A stretch of 37,192 bases of DNA from an uncultured Clostridia bacterium (lineage in GTDB: Bacteria; Bacillota; Clostridia; Oscillospirales; Oscillospiraceae). The notes beneath the pieces were generated by a model. That model did no database searches and had not been told where the DNA came from. It worked only from the letters and a program-made list of their open reading frames with translations. Below, piece by piece: positions 7,404 to 16,033 of this stretch. The stretch lies in NCBI GenBank assembly GCA_946620645.1, contig CAMONN010000005.1, positions 1-37,192 on the forward strand. The letters run 5' to 3'. The position numbers and the translations under genes were made by a program. Positions within the stretch are counted from its first letter, which is position 1. Each line of letters begins with the position of its first letter.

Positions 7404-9173
7404 TTACTCCAGCTGATACTTTTCAGAAAACTTTTTATAGTAGCGGGAAAATTCTTCATCCTTCCTGGCCAGCAGGCTTTCCTGATAGTCGTGGGTGTCA
7501 AACTCGTTCCGTTCAAGTTCAATCATGGCAATTGCAATGTTGGAGCAGTGGTCGCTGATTCTTTCCAGATTGGTGATCAGGTCGTTAAAGACAAAGCCGT
7601 GCTGCAGCGTGCATATTCCTTTCTGCAGGCGGTTCACATGACGGTTCTTCACCTCATCACTGAGGCCGTCGATCACTTCCTCCAGCGGCTCCACCATGTG
7701 GGCACTGTCGCTGTCCAGGTCGGTCAGCGCCCGAAGCGCGAGGCTCAGAACTTCTCTTACCGCCGACACCATGATCTGCAGCTCTTCGATCGCTCCGGAG
7801 CTCAGGTCAATCTCCTTGTCGTGGATTTCCTTCGCGTTCTCCGCGATGTTCATGGCGTGGTCCGAGATGCGCTCCAGGTCCGTAATGGCGTGGAGAAATC
7901 GGTACAGGTCTTCATTCTGCTGGGTTGTCAGCTCCGCGGAGCTGATCTTTACCAGATATGTTCCGATCTTGTCCTCGTAGCAGTCAACCGTCTCCTCCAG
8001 CTCCTGAACCTCCCGGAACCTTTCGTCGCTGTATTCATGAAGAAGCTCTACCGCCTGTTCCAGGTTCGCCTGGGTGCTGGCCGCCATGGAACAGACCACA
8101 ATGCGGCTCTGCTCGATGGCGATGGCCGGGTGGCTTACAAAGCGCTCATCCAACAGATCCCAGTCCCCCGTAGGCTCCGCTTCCGGAGCTTTTCCGGGCT
8201 TCTCCTTCATAAGGGTACACGCCAGCTTCCCCAGTGTGCCGATCAGGGGAGTCAGCACCAGTACCGTCACCATGCGGAAGATCGTGTTCAGCAACGCAAC
8301 CCTTACCGGGTTCATGGTCATTTCCATAAACGGGAAGGGGTGCAGGGCGTTGACCGCATAAAACACCGCTCCGCAGAAAACCGCTCCGAAAATATCTATC
8401 ATCAGATGGATGAGGGCCGTCCGCCGGGCGTTCAGTGAGGCGCCTGCGGCACTCAGCAGCACCGGTACTGCGCCGCCCACAGCGATCCCCAGAAGAATCG
8501 GGTAGGTCTCGGCAAAGGAAAGCGTCCCCGTAATACTCAGCGCCTGGAGAATACCGACGGCCGCGGCGGAGGACTGAATAACCGCGGTGAAAACAATGCC
8601 CGCCAGAATCCCCAGTACCGGATTTGAAAACTTCGTCAGCAGTTGGATGAACGCTTCGTTTTCCCTCATCGGCGTCACGGCGCTGCTCATGGCGTTCATA
8701 CCGAACATCAGCACTGCAAGCCCGAGAAGAATCGCGCCCAGATGATTATGCGTCGGTTTTTTGCTGAACTTGTAAAGCACGATCCCCACCACGGCCATCA
8801 CGCCGGTAATAAAGGTGGAGGAAAAAATCATCAGAATCCCCTCGCCCTGATCCAGGGACGAGAGGCTTACAATCCAGCCGGTAATGCTGGTGCCAACAAT
8901 GGAACCGAGAATGATGCTGACGGCCTCATGAAACTGCATGAGCCCGGAATTGACAAAGCCGATCGCCATCACGCTGGTGGCGGAAGAGGACTGAATCAGC
9001 GCCGTAACGGCAATCCCCAGCAGAATTCCCTTAAAGGGGTTGCTGGTCAGCTGATAGAGAACCTTCTGCAGCTTATCACCGGCTACCTTGCTGAGACCAT
9101 CACCCATCAGGGAAATGCCGTACAGGAAAAGCGCCAGGCCGCTGAGCAGGCCAATCAGATTCGTGATATTCAT
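7404..9173 (-). CDS. Na+/phosphate cotransporter family protein with C-terminal PhoU-like domain (NptA/YjbB type)
   Basis: A 589-residue protein. The membrane part (residues 1-325) has the two inverted repeats of the Na/Pi cotransporter family, each with a QSS motif: ALIQSSSAT at 59-66 and AVIQSSAAA at 198-205. The usual NIGT signature after each repeat is degenerate here (SIVGTS at 91-96 and AVGGAV at 231-236). A cytoplasmic helical PhoU-like domain spans about 350-575. The family moves phosphate with sodium; some bacterial members are proposed phosphate exporters. The ATG at 9173 has AGGGGAG upstream, a promoter at 9231-9259, and a terminator at 7300. It is a single-gene unit. Direction of transport and ion are not decided by sequence. 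Confidence 0.88.
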   Translation of the reverse strand: MNITNLIGLLSGLALFLYGISLMGDGLSKVAGDKLQKVLYQLTSNPFKGILLGIAVTALIQSSSATSVMAIGFVNSGLMQFHEAVSIILGSIVGTSITGWIVSLSSLDQGEGILMIFSSTFITGVMAVVGIVLYKFSKKPTHNHLGAILLGLAVLMFGMNAMSSAVTPMRENEAFIQLLTKFSNPVLGILAGIVFTAVIQSSAAAVGILQALSITGTLSFAETYPILLGIAVGGAVPVLLSAAGASLNARRTALIHLMIDIFGAVFCGAVFYAVNALHPFPFMEMTMNPVRVALLNTIFRMVTVLVLTPLIGTLGKLACTLMKEKPGKAPEAEPTGDWDLLDERFVSHPAIAIEQSRIVVCSMAASTQANLEQAVELLHEYSDERFREVQELEETVDCYEDKIGTYLVKISSAELTTQQNEDLYRFLHAITDLERISDHAMNIAENAKEIHDKEIDLSSGAIEELQIMVSAVREVLSLALRALTDLDSDSAHMVEPLEEVIDGLSDEVKNRHVNRLQKGICTLQHGFVFNDLITNLERISDHCSNIAIAMIELERNEFDTHDYQESLLARKDEEFSRYYKKFSEKYQLE

Positions 9174-9230
9174 ACTGTTCTTTTCTCCCCTGTTTCCGCA
9201 GGAAAAGTAACCCTCACAAGACCAGGCTAT

Positions 9231-9259
9231 AGTATAACAGACTGGCGAAAAAGAGTCTA
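9231..9259 (-). promoter_or_regulatory. Promoter of the Na/Pi transporter gene
   Basis: On the minus strand, TAGACT (-35, 9259-9254) and TATACT (-10, 9236-9231) are 17 bases apart, about 58 bases before the start codon. No Pho-box-like repeat was recognised. Confidence 0.55.
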
Positions 9260-9342
9260 CTGTCTTTTTTCACAAAGATACCCGGCAACCGGTCGGGGCC
9301 TTCGCCGCCGCTTTTGAAGGCTTTCGTCCCGGGAGTTGCCGC

Positions 9343-9371
9343 TTGTGAAACGGTTCGGAGTGTGATAGGAT
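9343..9371 (+). promoter_or_regulatory. Promoter of the HAD hydrolase gene
   Basis: TTGTGA (-35, 9343-9348) and TAGGAT (-10, 9366-9371) are 17 bases apart, with TGA just before the -10 giving an extended -10. The ribosome binding site and ATG follow 30-45 bases downstream. Confidence 0.55.
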
Positions 9372-9415
9372 ACGCCGTGGCCTGCCATACACGAAAGATT
9401 CGGAGGGCAAACATC

Positions 9416-10081
9416 ATGAAAGCAAAAACCGTTATATTTGATATGGATGGCGTAATTTTTGATTCCGAGCGGCTTTACATTGAATGTTGTGTGGAGGCTG
9501 CAAAGCCCCTGGGCATGGAGAACATTGTAGAAACCTGCTACAGGTGCATCGGCGTTACCACCGGCGTGACGGAGGAAATTCTCCTGGAAGCCTACCGGGA
9601 TGCCGGCCTGGTGGCAGAGTTTCGGGAGCGTTCTGTCCAGCTTTTCAGCGAGCGCTGCCGCGCCGGAGAGCTGGAGACAAAATCCGGCGCCGCCGACCTG
9701 CTGCAGGCGCTGAACGAGGCAGGTGTGCCGACGGCCATCGCCTCCTCTACCCGAACCGACATTGTCAGGAACGAACTTCTGGAAGCCGGACTCCTGAATT
9801 ACTTCTCAGTGGTCGTAGGGGGAGACCAGGTACGGAGAAGCAAACCAAACCCCGATATTTTTCTGAAGGCAGCAACACTTCTGGACATGAAACCGGAAGA
9901 ATGCCTGGTAATCGAAGACTCCTATAACGGGATCCGCGCCGCAAAAGCAGCCGGAATGACCGCCCTGATGGTGCCGGATCTTCTGGAACCAAACGAGGAG
10001 ATAAAGGGCCTGGCCGATCATATCGTCTCATCCCTTGTTGAGGTAAAGGCGCACCTGGCTGACTTCGTGGCGCTGAACTGA
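9416..10081 (+). CDS. HAD family phosphatase, beta-phosphoglucomutase-like subfamily
   Basis: A 221-residue HAD-superfamily hydrolase. Motif I is FDMDGVIFDSE with nucleophile D9 and acid D11. A helical cap covers about residues 18-85. Motif II serine/threonine lies in IASSTRTD (108-115), motif III lysine is K143 (RSKPNPD), and motif IV is IEDS (E167, D168). This pattern fits small sugar-phosphate phosphatases and beta-phosphoglucomutase relatives; the substrate cannot be told from sequence. The ATG at 9416 is chosen over an upstream extension to 9314 because CGGAGGG lies 8-10 bases before it and motif I then sits at the usual distance from the N-terminus. It is a single gene between a promoter at 9343 and a shared terminator. 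Confidence 0.88.
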   Translation: MKAKTVIFDMDGVIFDSERLYIECCVEAAKPLGMENIVETCYRCIGVTTGVTEEILLEAYRDAGLVAEFRERSVQLFSERCRAGELETKSGAADLLQALNEAGVPTAIASSTRTDIVRNELLEAGLLNYFSVVVGGDQVRRSKPNPDIFLKAATLLDMKPEECLVIEDSYNGIRAAKAAGMTALMVPDLLEPNEEIKGLADHIVSSLVEVKAHLADFVALN

Positions 10082-10083
10082 AG

Positions 10084-10134
10084 AAAAAATGATCTCCGGA
10101 GATCTGGAACAGACTAATCCGGAGATCATTTTTT
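10084..10134. terminator. Bidirectional terminator between convergent genes
   Basis: A perfect 17-bp inverted repeat (10084-10100 with 10118-10134) around a 17-base loop. It has six A on the left and six T on the right, so both transcripts end in a U run. The stop codon of the leftward gene overlaps its right arm. Confidence 0.92.
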
Positions 10135-11347
10135 AAGGCGAAATCATTTTCCTTTCTCCTCCGCGGGCGGAGGCAAAATAGATAATGTCGCTGATTTCCT
10201 TTTCCCAGCCGAACTGAACGGGATTGATGAGACTGCCTCCAAAAACAGTGGTCGCAGTCTGTCCTCCATCCAGGGCGTAGGCCTTGCGGCAGCCCCGGGC
10301 AACCATGGCATCGGCAGCCTGACGAAGCGTGGCAAGATTGTAATAGGGTGTCCCCGGTTCCGCACAGTTCATGTTCATGGTCAGGTAATGGAGCGGTTCA
10401 AGCTCGCCCAGTGCGGAACGGGCATAGGTATCATTCACCTCGCCCCAGGGATACTCCTCCGGGGTAACATCCACTCCGTCGTCAATCAGCACCGGGCCGA
10501 ATCCAAGAGAAAACAGCACATTGTTCTCCTTCGCAAAGGCTTCGGCTTCCGACTGGTCTGTAAACTGTCTCCGGTAAGAAAACAACAGTTCTCCTTCGCC
10601 GGTGATGTAGCAGGTGTCACAGGTCACCGGCTCAAACCGGTAAAGCTCCCGCTGATAAAATCCCACGCCGCAGGCTCTTCCGTGGTAGTAGAAATCGCCG
10701 CCGAAAGCCAGAACGGCGTTGGTATCGGCCGCAAACTGGCTGGTGGTTTCAAAGGCGAAGCTCCACAGTTCATCCGCCGAAATCTTCCGCCTCAGCTGGG
10801 AGCCGTCGGCAATGATCACCTCTGAGAAGGTGCCCACCGTCTGGGCTTCCACTTCCTGCCAGACGATGCAGAGAATCGTCTCGTCAAAGTACCAGCGCAC
10901 CGGCGTTTCAGGGTAGCGCTCAATGTCGGCATTCCACACCAGCTTCCGTCCATCCACCAGGGTCTGAACCTCTTCCCGCTGCAGAAAGGCCGCAAGCTCC
11001 GCCGCCTCCATGCTCTCATGGTAGCCTTCAGGATCCGGTTCCATGCCGGACAGGGCGTTTTCCGGGATGGTATAAACAAAAACCGGTTCCGGCGTTGGTT
11101 CGGGCGTCGGCGCGGGGGTTGCCGTGGGGGCGGGTTTTTCCACGTCAGTGGTGAATTCTGCCTCTTTTTGACCGGCCTTTTCCCCATTAAGTGGTGAGTC
11201 CTGCCCGCTCATGGTCCTTTTCTGCAGGTTCAGGTTCATCATTACAAGTCCTGCGGCAACACCCAGCAGAACCAGGAAAAGCGGCAGCAAAAGCAAAGTT
11301 CGCTGCCGTTTTCCCGTTCTTTTTCTGTTTTGATCAGAAGTCCGCAT
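10133..11347 (-). CDS. Membrane-anchored phosphodiester glycosidase family protein (NAGPA domain)
   Basis: A 404-residue protein with a basic N-terminus, one transmembrane anchor (about residues 17-37), a Pro/Thr/Glu linker (71-88) and an extracytoplasmic C-terminal domain. That domain has landmarks of the phosphodiester glycosidase (NAGPA/DUF2233) family: AFGGDFY (214-220), [11 protein letters not shown] (281-291), an Arg-Ser-Ala motif at 310-312, and [14 protein letters not shown] (358-371). Animal homologues uncover mannose-6-phosphate; bacterial members are thought to act on cell-envelope glycans, with unknown substrate. The ATG at 11347 overlaps the end of asnS by 14 bases, suggesting coupled expression. 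An in-frame ATG at 11377 is possible; neither has a good ribosome binding site. Confidence 0.75.
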   Translation of the reverse strand: MRTSDQNRKRTGKRQRTLLLLPLFLVLLGVAAGLVMMNLNLQKRTMSGQDSPLNGEKAGQKEAEFTTDVEKPAPTATPAPTPEPTPEPVFVYTIPENALSGMEPDPEGYHESMEAAELAAFLQREEVQTLVDGRKLVWNADIERYPETPVRWYFDETILCIVWQEVEAQTVGTFSEVIIADGSQLRRKISADELWSFAFETTSQFAADTNAVLAFGGDFYYHGRACGVGFYQRELYRFEPVTCDTCYITGEGELLFSYRRQFTDQSEAEAFAKENNVLFSLGFGPVLIDDGVDVTPEEYPWGEVNDTYARSALGELEPLHYLTMNMNCAEPGTPYYNLATLRQAADAMVARGCRKAYALDGGQTATTVFGGSLINPVQFGWEKEISDIIYFASARGGERKMISP

Positions 11348-12728
11348 TTCCGGTTGTGCGCGGGTGAAGCTCCACATCGCGAATGTTGGAGACGCCGGTC
11401 AGGTACATCACCAGACGCTCAAAGCCCAGGCCGTAACCGGCGTGGCGGCAGCTTCCGTAGCGCCGCAGATCCAGATACCACCAGTAATCCTCTTTTTTCA
11501 GGCCGAGGGCATCCATGCGCGCTTCCAGTACGCTCAGACGCTCTTCCCTCTGGCTTCCGCCGATGATCTCCCCGATACCCGGCACCAGGCAGTCTGCCGC
11601 GGCAACGGTTTTTCCGTCGTCATTCAGGCGCATGTAAAAGGCCTTGATCTCCTTCGGGTAGTCGGTAACAAAGATCGGTTTTTTAAAGACTTCTTCCGTC
11701 AGGTATCTCTCATGCTCGGTCTGAAGGTCGATGCCCCATTCTACCGGATAGTCAAATTTCTTTCCGCTCTTCTTCAGAATCTCGACGGCTTCCGTGTAGC
11801 TGACCCTGCCGAATTCATGGGAAATGACATTCCCCAGGCGGTCCAGCAGACCCTTGTCCACAAAGGAGTTGAAGAAGGTCATCTCCTGGGGGCAGCGCTC
11901 CAGAACCGTGTTGATGATGTATTTCACCATCGCCTCTGCGGTATCCATGTAATCATAAAGGTCTGCAAAGGCCATTTCCGGCTCAATCATCCAGAATTCC
12001 GCCGCGTGCCGCTGCGTATAGGATACTTCCGCCCGGAATGTTGGGCCGAAGGTGTAGACATCTCCGAAGGCCATGGCAAAATTCTCGGCGTTCAGCTGGC
12101 CGGAGACCGTGAGGTTTGTGGCCTTGCCGAAGAAATCCTTGCTGTCGTCCACAGTGCCGTCTTCCTTCAGCGGCAGATGGTTCAGATCCAGTGTGGTTAC
12201 CCGGAACATCTCCCCTGCACCTTCGGCATCGGAGCCGGTGATAATCGGCGTCTGAACATAGACAAAACCCCTGTCCCGGAAAAACTCATGTACCGCCTGG
12301 GCGGCCACACTCCGGACCCGGAACACTGCGGAAAACAGATTCGTCCGGGGACGCAGGTGCTGGATGGTTCTCAGAAACTCCACACTGTGCCGCTTCTTCT
12401 GAAGCGGATAATCCGGCGCGGAGCTCCCTTCCACCTGAATTTCGCAGGCTCTCAGTTCAAAGGGCTGCTTGGCCTCCGGTGTCAGCACCAGCTGCCCTTT
12501 CACAATGAGGGCGGCACCGACATTCTGGTGTGCGATCTCTTCGTAGTTGGACAGTTCCTCCCGGGCAAAAACAACCTGCAGCGATTTGAAGCAGCTGCCG
12601 TCGTTGAGCTCGATAAAGCCGAAGTTCTTCATGTCCCGGACGGTGCGCACCCAGCCGCAGACGGTAAGCGGGGCCTCTGTAAAAGCCGCCGCATTATTAT
12701 AAATCGCAGAAATTTTAATTCTTTCCAT
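11334..12728 (-). CDS. asnS: Asparaginyl-tRNA synthetase
   Basis: A 464-residue class IIb synthetase that charges tRNA-Asn with asparagine in the cytoplasm. The N-terminal OB-fold anticodon-binding domain (about 1-105) shows [19 protein letters not shown]. The catalytic core carries motif 2 (FGPTFRAE...[11 protein letters not shown], 227-250) and motif 3 ([15 protein letters not shown], 431-445), and the protein ends in the typical PRTTGNADF. The ATG at 12728 follows AAGGGAG; an in-frame TTG at 12752 lies upstream of that site and is rejected. The motif 2 loop reads EVSYTQ where E. coli has ENSNTS. It lies downstream of the lipid kinase, with only about 50 bases between, and probably shares its transcript. 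Confidence 0.96.
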   Translation of the reverse strand: MERIKISAIYNNAAAFTEAPLTVCGWVRTVRDMKNFGFIELNDGSCFKSLQVVFAREELSNYEEIAHQNVGAALIVKGQLVLTPEAKQPFELRACEIQVEGSSAPDYPLQKKRHSVEFLRTIQHLRPRTNLFSAVFRVRSVAAQAVHEFFRDRGFVYVQTPIITGSDAEGAGEMFRVTTLDLNHLPLKEDGTVDDSKDFFGKATNLTVSGQLNAENFAMAFGDVYTFGPTFRAEVSYTQRHAAEFWMIEPEMAFADLYDYMDTAEAMVKYIINTVLERCPQEMTFFNSFVDKGLLDRLGNVISHEFGRVSYTEAVEILKKSGKKFDYPVEWGIDLQTEHERYLTEEVFKKPIFVTDYPKEIKAFYMRLNDDGKTVAAADCLVPGIGEIIGGSQREERLSVLEARMDALGLKKEDYWWYLDLRRYGSCRHAGYGLGFERLVMYLTGVSNIRDVELHPRTTGNADF

Positions 12729-12777
12729 AATCTTCCGCTCCCTTACGGTCAAGTATGATGACTGATCTTCCCTTTTA

Positions 12778-13665
12778 TCAGAAAATCAGCTGAACAGGCG
12801 CGTGATAGTTGCAAAGGGTGACGTCCTGATGCTTACCGCCGTCCTCCCCGTCCCGGGTCCAGGCTACCGGCCTCTCAAAATGAAAGCGGGCCCTGCGGGT
12901 ATGGAGGATGGTCAGATATTCACTGTCAAAACGGCGTGAAAGTACCGCCGCGGCCAGCTCTCCGTAAGCGTCAACCCGGCCGGGGTCCTTTACGAGAACC
13001 AGCTCACTCATACCGTCGCCCAGGCTGACCATACTCTCCGGAAAATGCACGATTCCTGCAACGGAGGTGGAGTTGGACATGCTGCCGTAAACCAGCTCAC
13101 CTTCAAACACGCCGTCATCGTATTCGATACGCGTCGGGATGCGCTCGATTTTCCCAAGCTGCGCCGCCCCCTGCAGCACATAGGCCAGCTGGCCCAGCGC
13201 CCGCTTTTGATCCTGCGGAGTCGAATAGCTGACCTCCGTAAAAGCGCCGAAGGCCGCCACATAGGCAAAGTAGCCCTCCTCCCCGAAACCGCCGACGTCA
13301 AAGGGGTGCGCCTCGCCGGAGAGCACCCGTCTGGCGGCCGCAACCGTGTCGTTTTTTGGAAGGCCAAGGGAAGTCGCGATATCGTTGGTGGTGCCCATGG
13401 GGAAATAACCCACCGGCGGAGGACTGGGAATCTGCATGAGGCCGGAGATCACTTCACTGAGCGTTCCGTCGCCGCCGATACAGGCGACGGTGTCATACTC
13501 CGCCGCATACTTCGCCGCAAACTCCGTCGCTTCGCCCGGCCGGGTGGTAAAGAACAGAGAAACTTGATATCCGCCGTCTGCCAGTGTCTTCATGGCATCC
13601 CCGAAGAAGAACCGGTAGCCGCCGCGTCCGGCATTGGGGTTTACGATCAGCATCATCTTTTTCAT
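12778..13665 (-). CDS. YegS/DagK-like diacylglycerol/lipid kinase family protein
   Basis: A 295-residue lipid kinase of the diacylglycerol kinase catalytic family. It begins [13 protein letters not shown] (4-16), has the nucleotide-binding GGDGT (64-68) with the following TLSEVISGL helix, and PMGTTND (89-95). Length is normal. Such kinases phosphorylate diacylglycerol (DgkB) or related lipids at the membrane's inner face, recycling diacylglycerol; the lipid is not determined here. The ATG at 13665 is preceded by GGAGGCGG. A longer frame back to 13737 would begin inside the rpsT terminator and is rejected. Part of a leftward run with rpsT upstream and asnS downstream. Confidence 0.88.
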   Translation of the reverse strand: MKKMMLIVNPNAGRGGYRFFFGDAMKTLADGGYQVSLFFTTRPGEATEFAAKYAAEYDTVACIGGDGTLSEVISGLMQIPSPPPVGYFPMGTTNDIATSLGLPKNDTVAAARRVLSGEAHPFDVGGFGEEGYFAYVAAFGAFTEVSYSTPQDQKRALGQLAYVLQGAAQLGKIERIPTRIEYDDGVFEGELVYGSMSNSTSVAGIVHFPESMVSLGDGMSELVLVKDPGRVDAYGELAAAVLSRRFDSEYLTILHTRRARFHFERPVAWTRDGEDGGKHQDVTLCNYHAPVQLIF

Positions 13666-13681
13666 ACGAGATTCCGCCTCC

Positions 13682-13717
13682 AAAAAAGCCCAAGGGACGC
13701 AGAAACTGCGCCCCTTT
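13682..13717 (-). terminator. Terminator of rpsT
   Basis: On the minus strand an 11-bp stem (13716-13706 with 13702-13692, one G-U pair) closes a 3-base loop and is followed by GGGC and six T (13687-13682). The lipid kinase ribosome binding site follows at once, so readthrough may feed the genes downstream. Confidence 0.8.
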
Positions 13718-13737
13718 GTCATCAGCAAGAATGTCAA

Positions 13738-14001
13738 TCAGCCCAGTTCATTGAGCTTTCCGGCCATCGCGGACTTTTTACGTGCTGCATTGTTCTTGTG
13801 CAGCAGGCCTTTTCCGGCAGCGCGGTCAACAGTCTTAACAGCAACTTTATAGGCATCGGCGGCTGCGTCCTTGTTACCCTCGTTCACAGCGGCCTCGAAC
13901 TTCTTCATTGTTGTTTTCAGCGCGGTCTTCTCAGCGCGATTCTTTGCGCGCAGTTCCTTCGACTTCAGGTCTCTCTTTGCGGAAGACTTGATGTTTGCCA
14001 T
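13738..14001 (-). CDS. rpsT: 30S ribosomal protein S20
   Basis: An 87-residue, lysine/arginine/alanine-rich helical protein that binds 16S rRNA in early 30S assembly. It shows the S20 pattern: MANIKSSAKR at the start, RNRAEKTALKTTMKKFEAAV-like helix in the middle, and KGLLHKNNAARKKSAM near the end. The ATG at 14001 has AGGGGAGG about 10 bases upstream; a GTG at 14013 is adjacent to that site and is rejected. It is flanked by its own promoter (14058-14086) and terminator (13682-13717), and is transcribed away from the origin. Confidence 0.96.
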   Translation of the reverse strand: MANIKSSAKRDLKSKELRAKNRAEKTALKTTMKKFEAAVNEGNKDAAADAYKVAVKTVDRAAGKGLLHKNNAARKKSAMAGKLNELG

Positions 14002-14057
14002 GCAGTTTGCCACCTCCCCTGACAGAATTTATGCGGGTTTCACACTCGCGTTTTGAG

Positions 14058-14086
14058 ATTATAACAAAGAAAAAGCGGAAAAGCAA
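14058..14086 (-). promoter_or_regulatory. rpsT promoter
   Basis: On the minus strand, TTGCTT (-35, 14086-14081) and a perfect TATAAT (-10, 14063-14058) are spaced by 17 bases. The leader to the ATG is about 50 bases. Confidence 0.8.
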
Positions 14087-14217
14087 GCATTTTTTCTGGC
14101 TTTTTTGCCTTTTTTTCCGCATTTGTTTAAATCTCAATTTCTTGTAGTTTCACGCCCGGATCAGCACAAGATTTTGAAGTCAGGAAGCCCGCTCTCTGCC
14201 GCCTTTCACAGTCCGAG

Positions 14218-14233
14218 TGTTTCACGTGAAACA
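14218..14233. promoter_or_regulatory. parS: parS centromere site 1
   Basis: A perfect 16-bp palindrome TGTTTCACGTGAAACA that equals the bacterial parS consensus bound by ParB/Spo0J. ParB loads here as a CTP-dependent clamp and spreads along the DNA. It is 115 bases upstream of soj and 37 bases from the second site. Confidence 0.97.
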
Positions 14234-14254
14234 TTTTCTCCCGGTCTTTTTAAA

Positions 14255-14270
14255 TGTTTCACGTGAAACA
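14255..14270. promoter_or_regulatory. parS: parS centromere site 2
   Basis: A second copy of the identical 16-bp parS palindrome. It ends one base before the -35 hexamer of the soj promoter, so bound ParB would be placed to interfere with transcription of its own operon. Confidence 0.97.
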
Positions 14271-14271
14271 A

Positions 14272-14300
14272 TTGCATTTACTTCGGGATGCTGGTATAAT
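14272..14300 (+). promoter_or_regulatory. soj-parB promoter
   Basis: TTGCAT (-35, 14272-14277) and a perfect TATAAT (-10, 14295-14300) are spaced by 17 bases, with an extended -10 TGG. It abuts parS site 2. The soj ATG is 32 bases downstream of the -10, after GAAGGG. Confidence 0.85.
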
Positions 14301-14332
14301 CCTCATAGTTTTTTGAAGGGTGCTCCAGAATA

Positions 14333-15106
14333 ATGGCAAAAATCATTGCTTTTGCAAATCAAAAAGGCGGCGTCGGAAAGACTACAACCTGTGTGAATCT
14401 GTGCGCTGCCCTGACCCTGCTCGGTAAGAAGGTTCTGCTTGTCGACTGCGATCCTCAGGGGAACGCCACCTCCGGCCTGGGCATTCAGAAGAACCGCTCT
14501 CCCAACATTTATGACATGCTGATCCGGGATGTTCCCTGTGAAGAGTGTATTGTGCGGACCAAATACGGGGATTTAATTGCCAGCGGCCGGGATTTTGCCG
14601 CTGCCACCGTGGAGCTGATTGACCGACCCCAAAGGGAAAAAATTCTGTATTCTGCTCTGCAGCGCGTTTACACGGAGTATGATTATATTTTTCTGGACTG
14701 TCCTCCTTCTCTGGAGCTGATCACCGTCAACGCCCTCGCGGCGGCGGACAGTGTTCTGATTCCCATGCAGTGCGAGTATTACGCGCTGGAGGGCATTACG
14801 GATCTTATCAGCAGCATCAGAATCTGCTCCTCCCGGCTGAACAGCCGTCTGCACGTGGAAGGGATTGTCCTTACCATGTATGACGCCCGGGCCAATCTGA
14901 CGCTGCAGGTTGAAAATGAACTGAGACGATATTTGCCGGACAAGGTTTACCGCACCGTGATTCCCCGTTCGGTAAGGCTGTCGGAGGCTCCCAGTCACGG
15001 CCTGCCCGGCATTGTCTATGATAAAAACAACAAGGGAAGCCGGGCTTATCTGTCCCTGGCGGAAGAATTTCTGATGAAAGAAAAAGGGAAACACTCATGG
15101 CAGTAA
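14333..15106 (+). CDS. soj: Chromosome partitioning ATPase Soj/ParA
   Basis: A 257-residue ParA-family ATPase with the deviant Walker A KGGVGKTT (11-18), the A' motif VDCDPQGN (37-44) and the Walker B LDCPPS (about 125-130). With ParB and parS it segregates newly copied origins, and in Bacillus the monomer/dimer switch also controls DnaA. It lacks the long N-terminal regulatory domain of plasmid type Ia ParA, as expected for a chromosomal protein. Its end overlaps the parB start by 10 bases. Transcribed from the promoter at 14272, next to two parS sites. Confidence 0.96.
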   Translation: MAKIIAFANQKGGVGKTTTCVNLCAALTLLGKKVLLVDCDPQGNATSGLGIQKNRSPNIYDMLIRDVPCEECIVRTKYGDLIASGRDFAAATVELIDRPQREKILYSALQRVYTEYDYIFLDCPPSLELITVNALAAADSVLIPMQCEYYALEGITDLISSIRICSSRLNSRLHVEGIVLTMYDARANLTLQVENELRRYLPDKVYRTVIPRSVRLSEAPSHGLPGIVYDKNNKGSRAYLSLAEEFLMKEKGKHSWQ

Positions 15107-15996
15107 AAGAAAAGCGAGGTCTGGGGACCGGGCTGGACGCCCTCTTCGGGCCTGAAACCCGGGAATACCGGGAGGGCACGGTACAGTCTCTGCCCCTCTC
15201 ACGGATCGAGCCGCGTCCCGATCAGCCCAGAGACCGCTTTGACGAGGCGCTGCTGCAGGATCTGGCCTCGTCCATTGCAAGGCACGGCCTGATTCAGCCG
15301 GTGATTGTTCGGCGGCTGCCGAATGATGATTACCAGATCATCGCCGGTGAACGCCGCTGGCGCGCCGCCCGCCTGGCGGGTCTCACCGAGATTCCCGTCC
15401 GGGTCCTTGAGGCGGACGACCAGACCGTGGCGGAGCTCGCGCTGGTAGAGAACCTGCAGCGGGAAGACCTGAATCCGATGGAGGAAGCCCGGGGATACCG
15501 GAAGCTGATCACAGACTACCATCTGACGCAGGAAGAGGCCGCCGCCGGCGTCGGAAAATCCCGCTCCACCGTCACCAACGCCCTGCGGCTGTTGAATCTC
15601 TCCGGCCCGGTAGCAGACCTGGTGGAGTCCGGCGCACTTTCCGCGGGACACGCCAGAGCCCTCCTTTCCATTGCGGATCCCGAGCTTCAGCTCTCCGCAG
15701 CAAATCACGTTCTGGAGAAGAACCTTTCTGTCCGCAAAACGGAGCAGCTTGCGGCCAGGCTGAATAAAGCAGGCTCCGACTCGCCTTCTCTCCCGGGAAA
15801 AAGGCCCCTGGTGGACTACGCCGCGGAGCTTTCAGAGGAGCTCTCCTCCCTTCTGGGGAGACGGGTATCTCTCCGGGAGGAGAAAAAAAATCAGGGAAAA
15901 ATTGAACTCTACTACGACAACGCCGATGACAGGGAACTGCTGATCGAAGCCCTCCGCAGCATCAGGCGCGGAGAAATTAAGCCGGAACGATTCTGA
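15097..15996 (+). CDS. parB: Chromosome partitioning protein ParB/Spo0J
   Basis: A 299-residue ParB CTPase and DNA-binding clamp. The N-terminus (KRGLGTGLDAL, 6-16) is the Soj-stimulating basic peptide. The CTP-binding core holds GERRWRA (84-90) and ENLQREDLNPMEEA (118-131). The parS-reading helix-turn-helix lies at about 143-165 (LTQEEAAAGVGKSRSTV), and a C-terminal dimerisation domain ends at 299. Overlap with soj by 10 bases signals coupling. The two parS sites are about 0.85 kb upstream of this gene. No Noc paralogue is seen in the window. Confidence 0.96.
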   Translation: MAVKEKRGLGTGLDALFGPETREYREGTVQSLPLSRIEPRPDQPRDRFDEALLQDLASSIARHGLIQPVIVRRLPNDDYQIIAGERRWRAARLAGLTEIPVRVLEADDQTVAELALVENLQREDLNPMEEARGYRKLITDYHLTQEEAAAGVGKSRSTVTNALRLLNLSGPVADLVESGALSAGHARALLSIADPELQLSAANHVLEKNLSVRKTEQLAARLNKAGSDSPSLPGKRPLVDYAAELSEELSSLLGRRVSLREEKKNQGKIELYYDNADDRELLIEALRSIRRGEIKPERF

Positions 15997-16033
15997 AGAA
16001 CAATACAGAGACAGGAATAAAGGAGAAGAACTC

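Noticed and set aside
11364-12758. A 464-codon open frame on the plus strand, antisense to asnS
   Set aside because: It mirrors the asnS reading frame, has no ribosome binding site or recognisable domain, and reflects the codon bias of the real gene.
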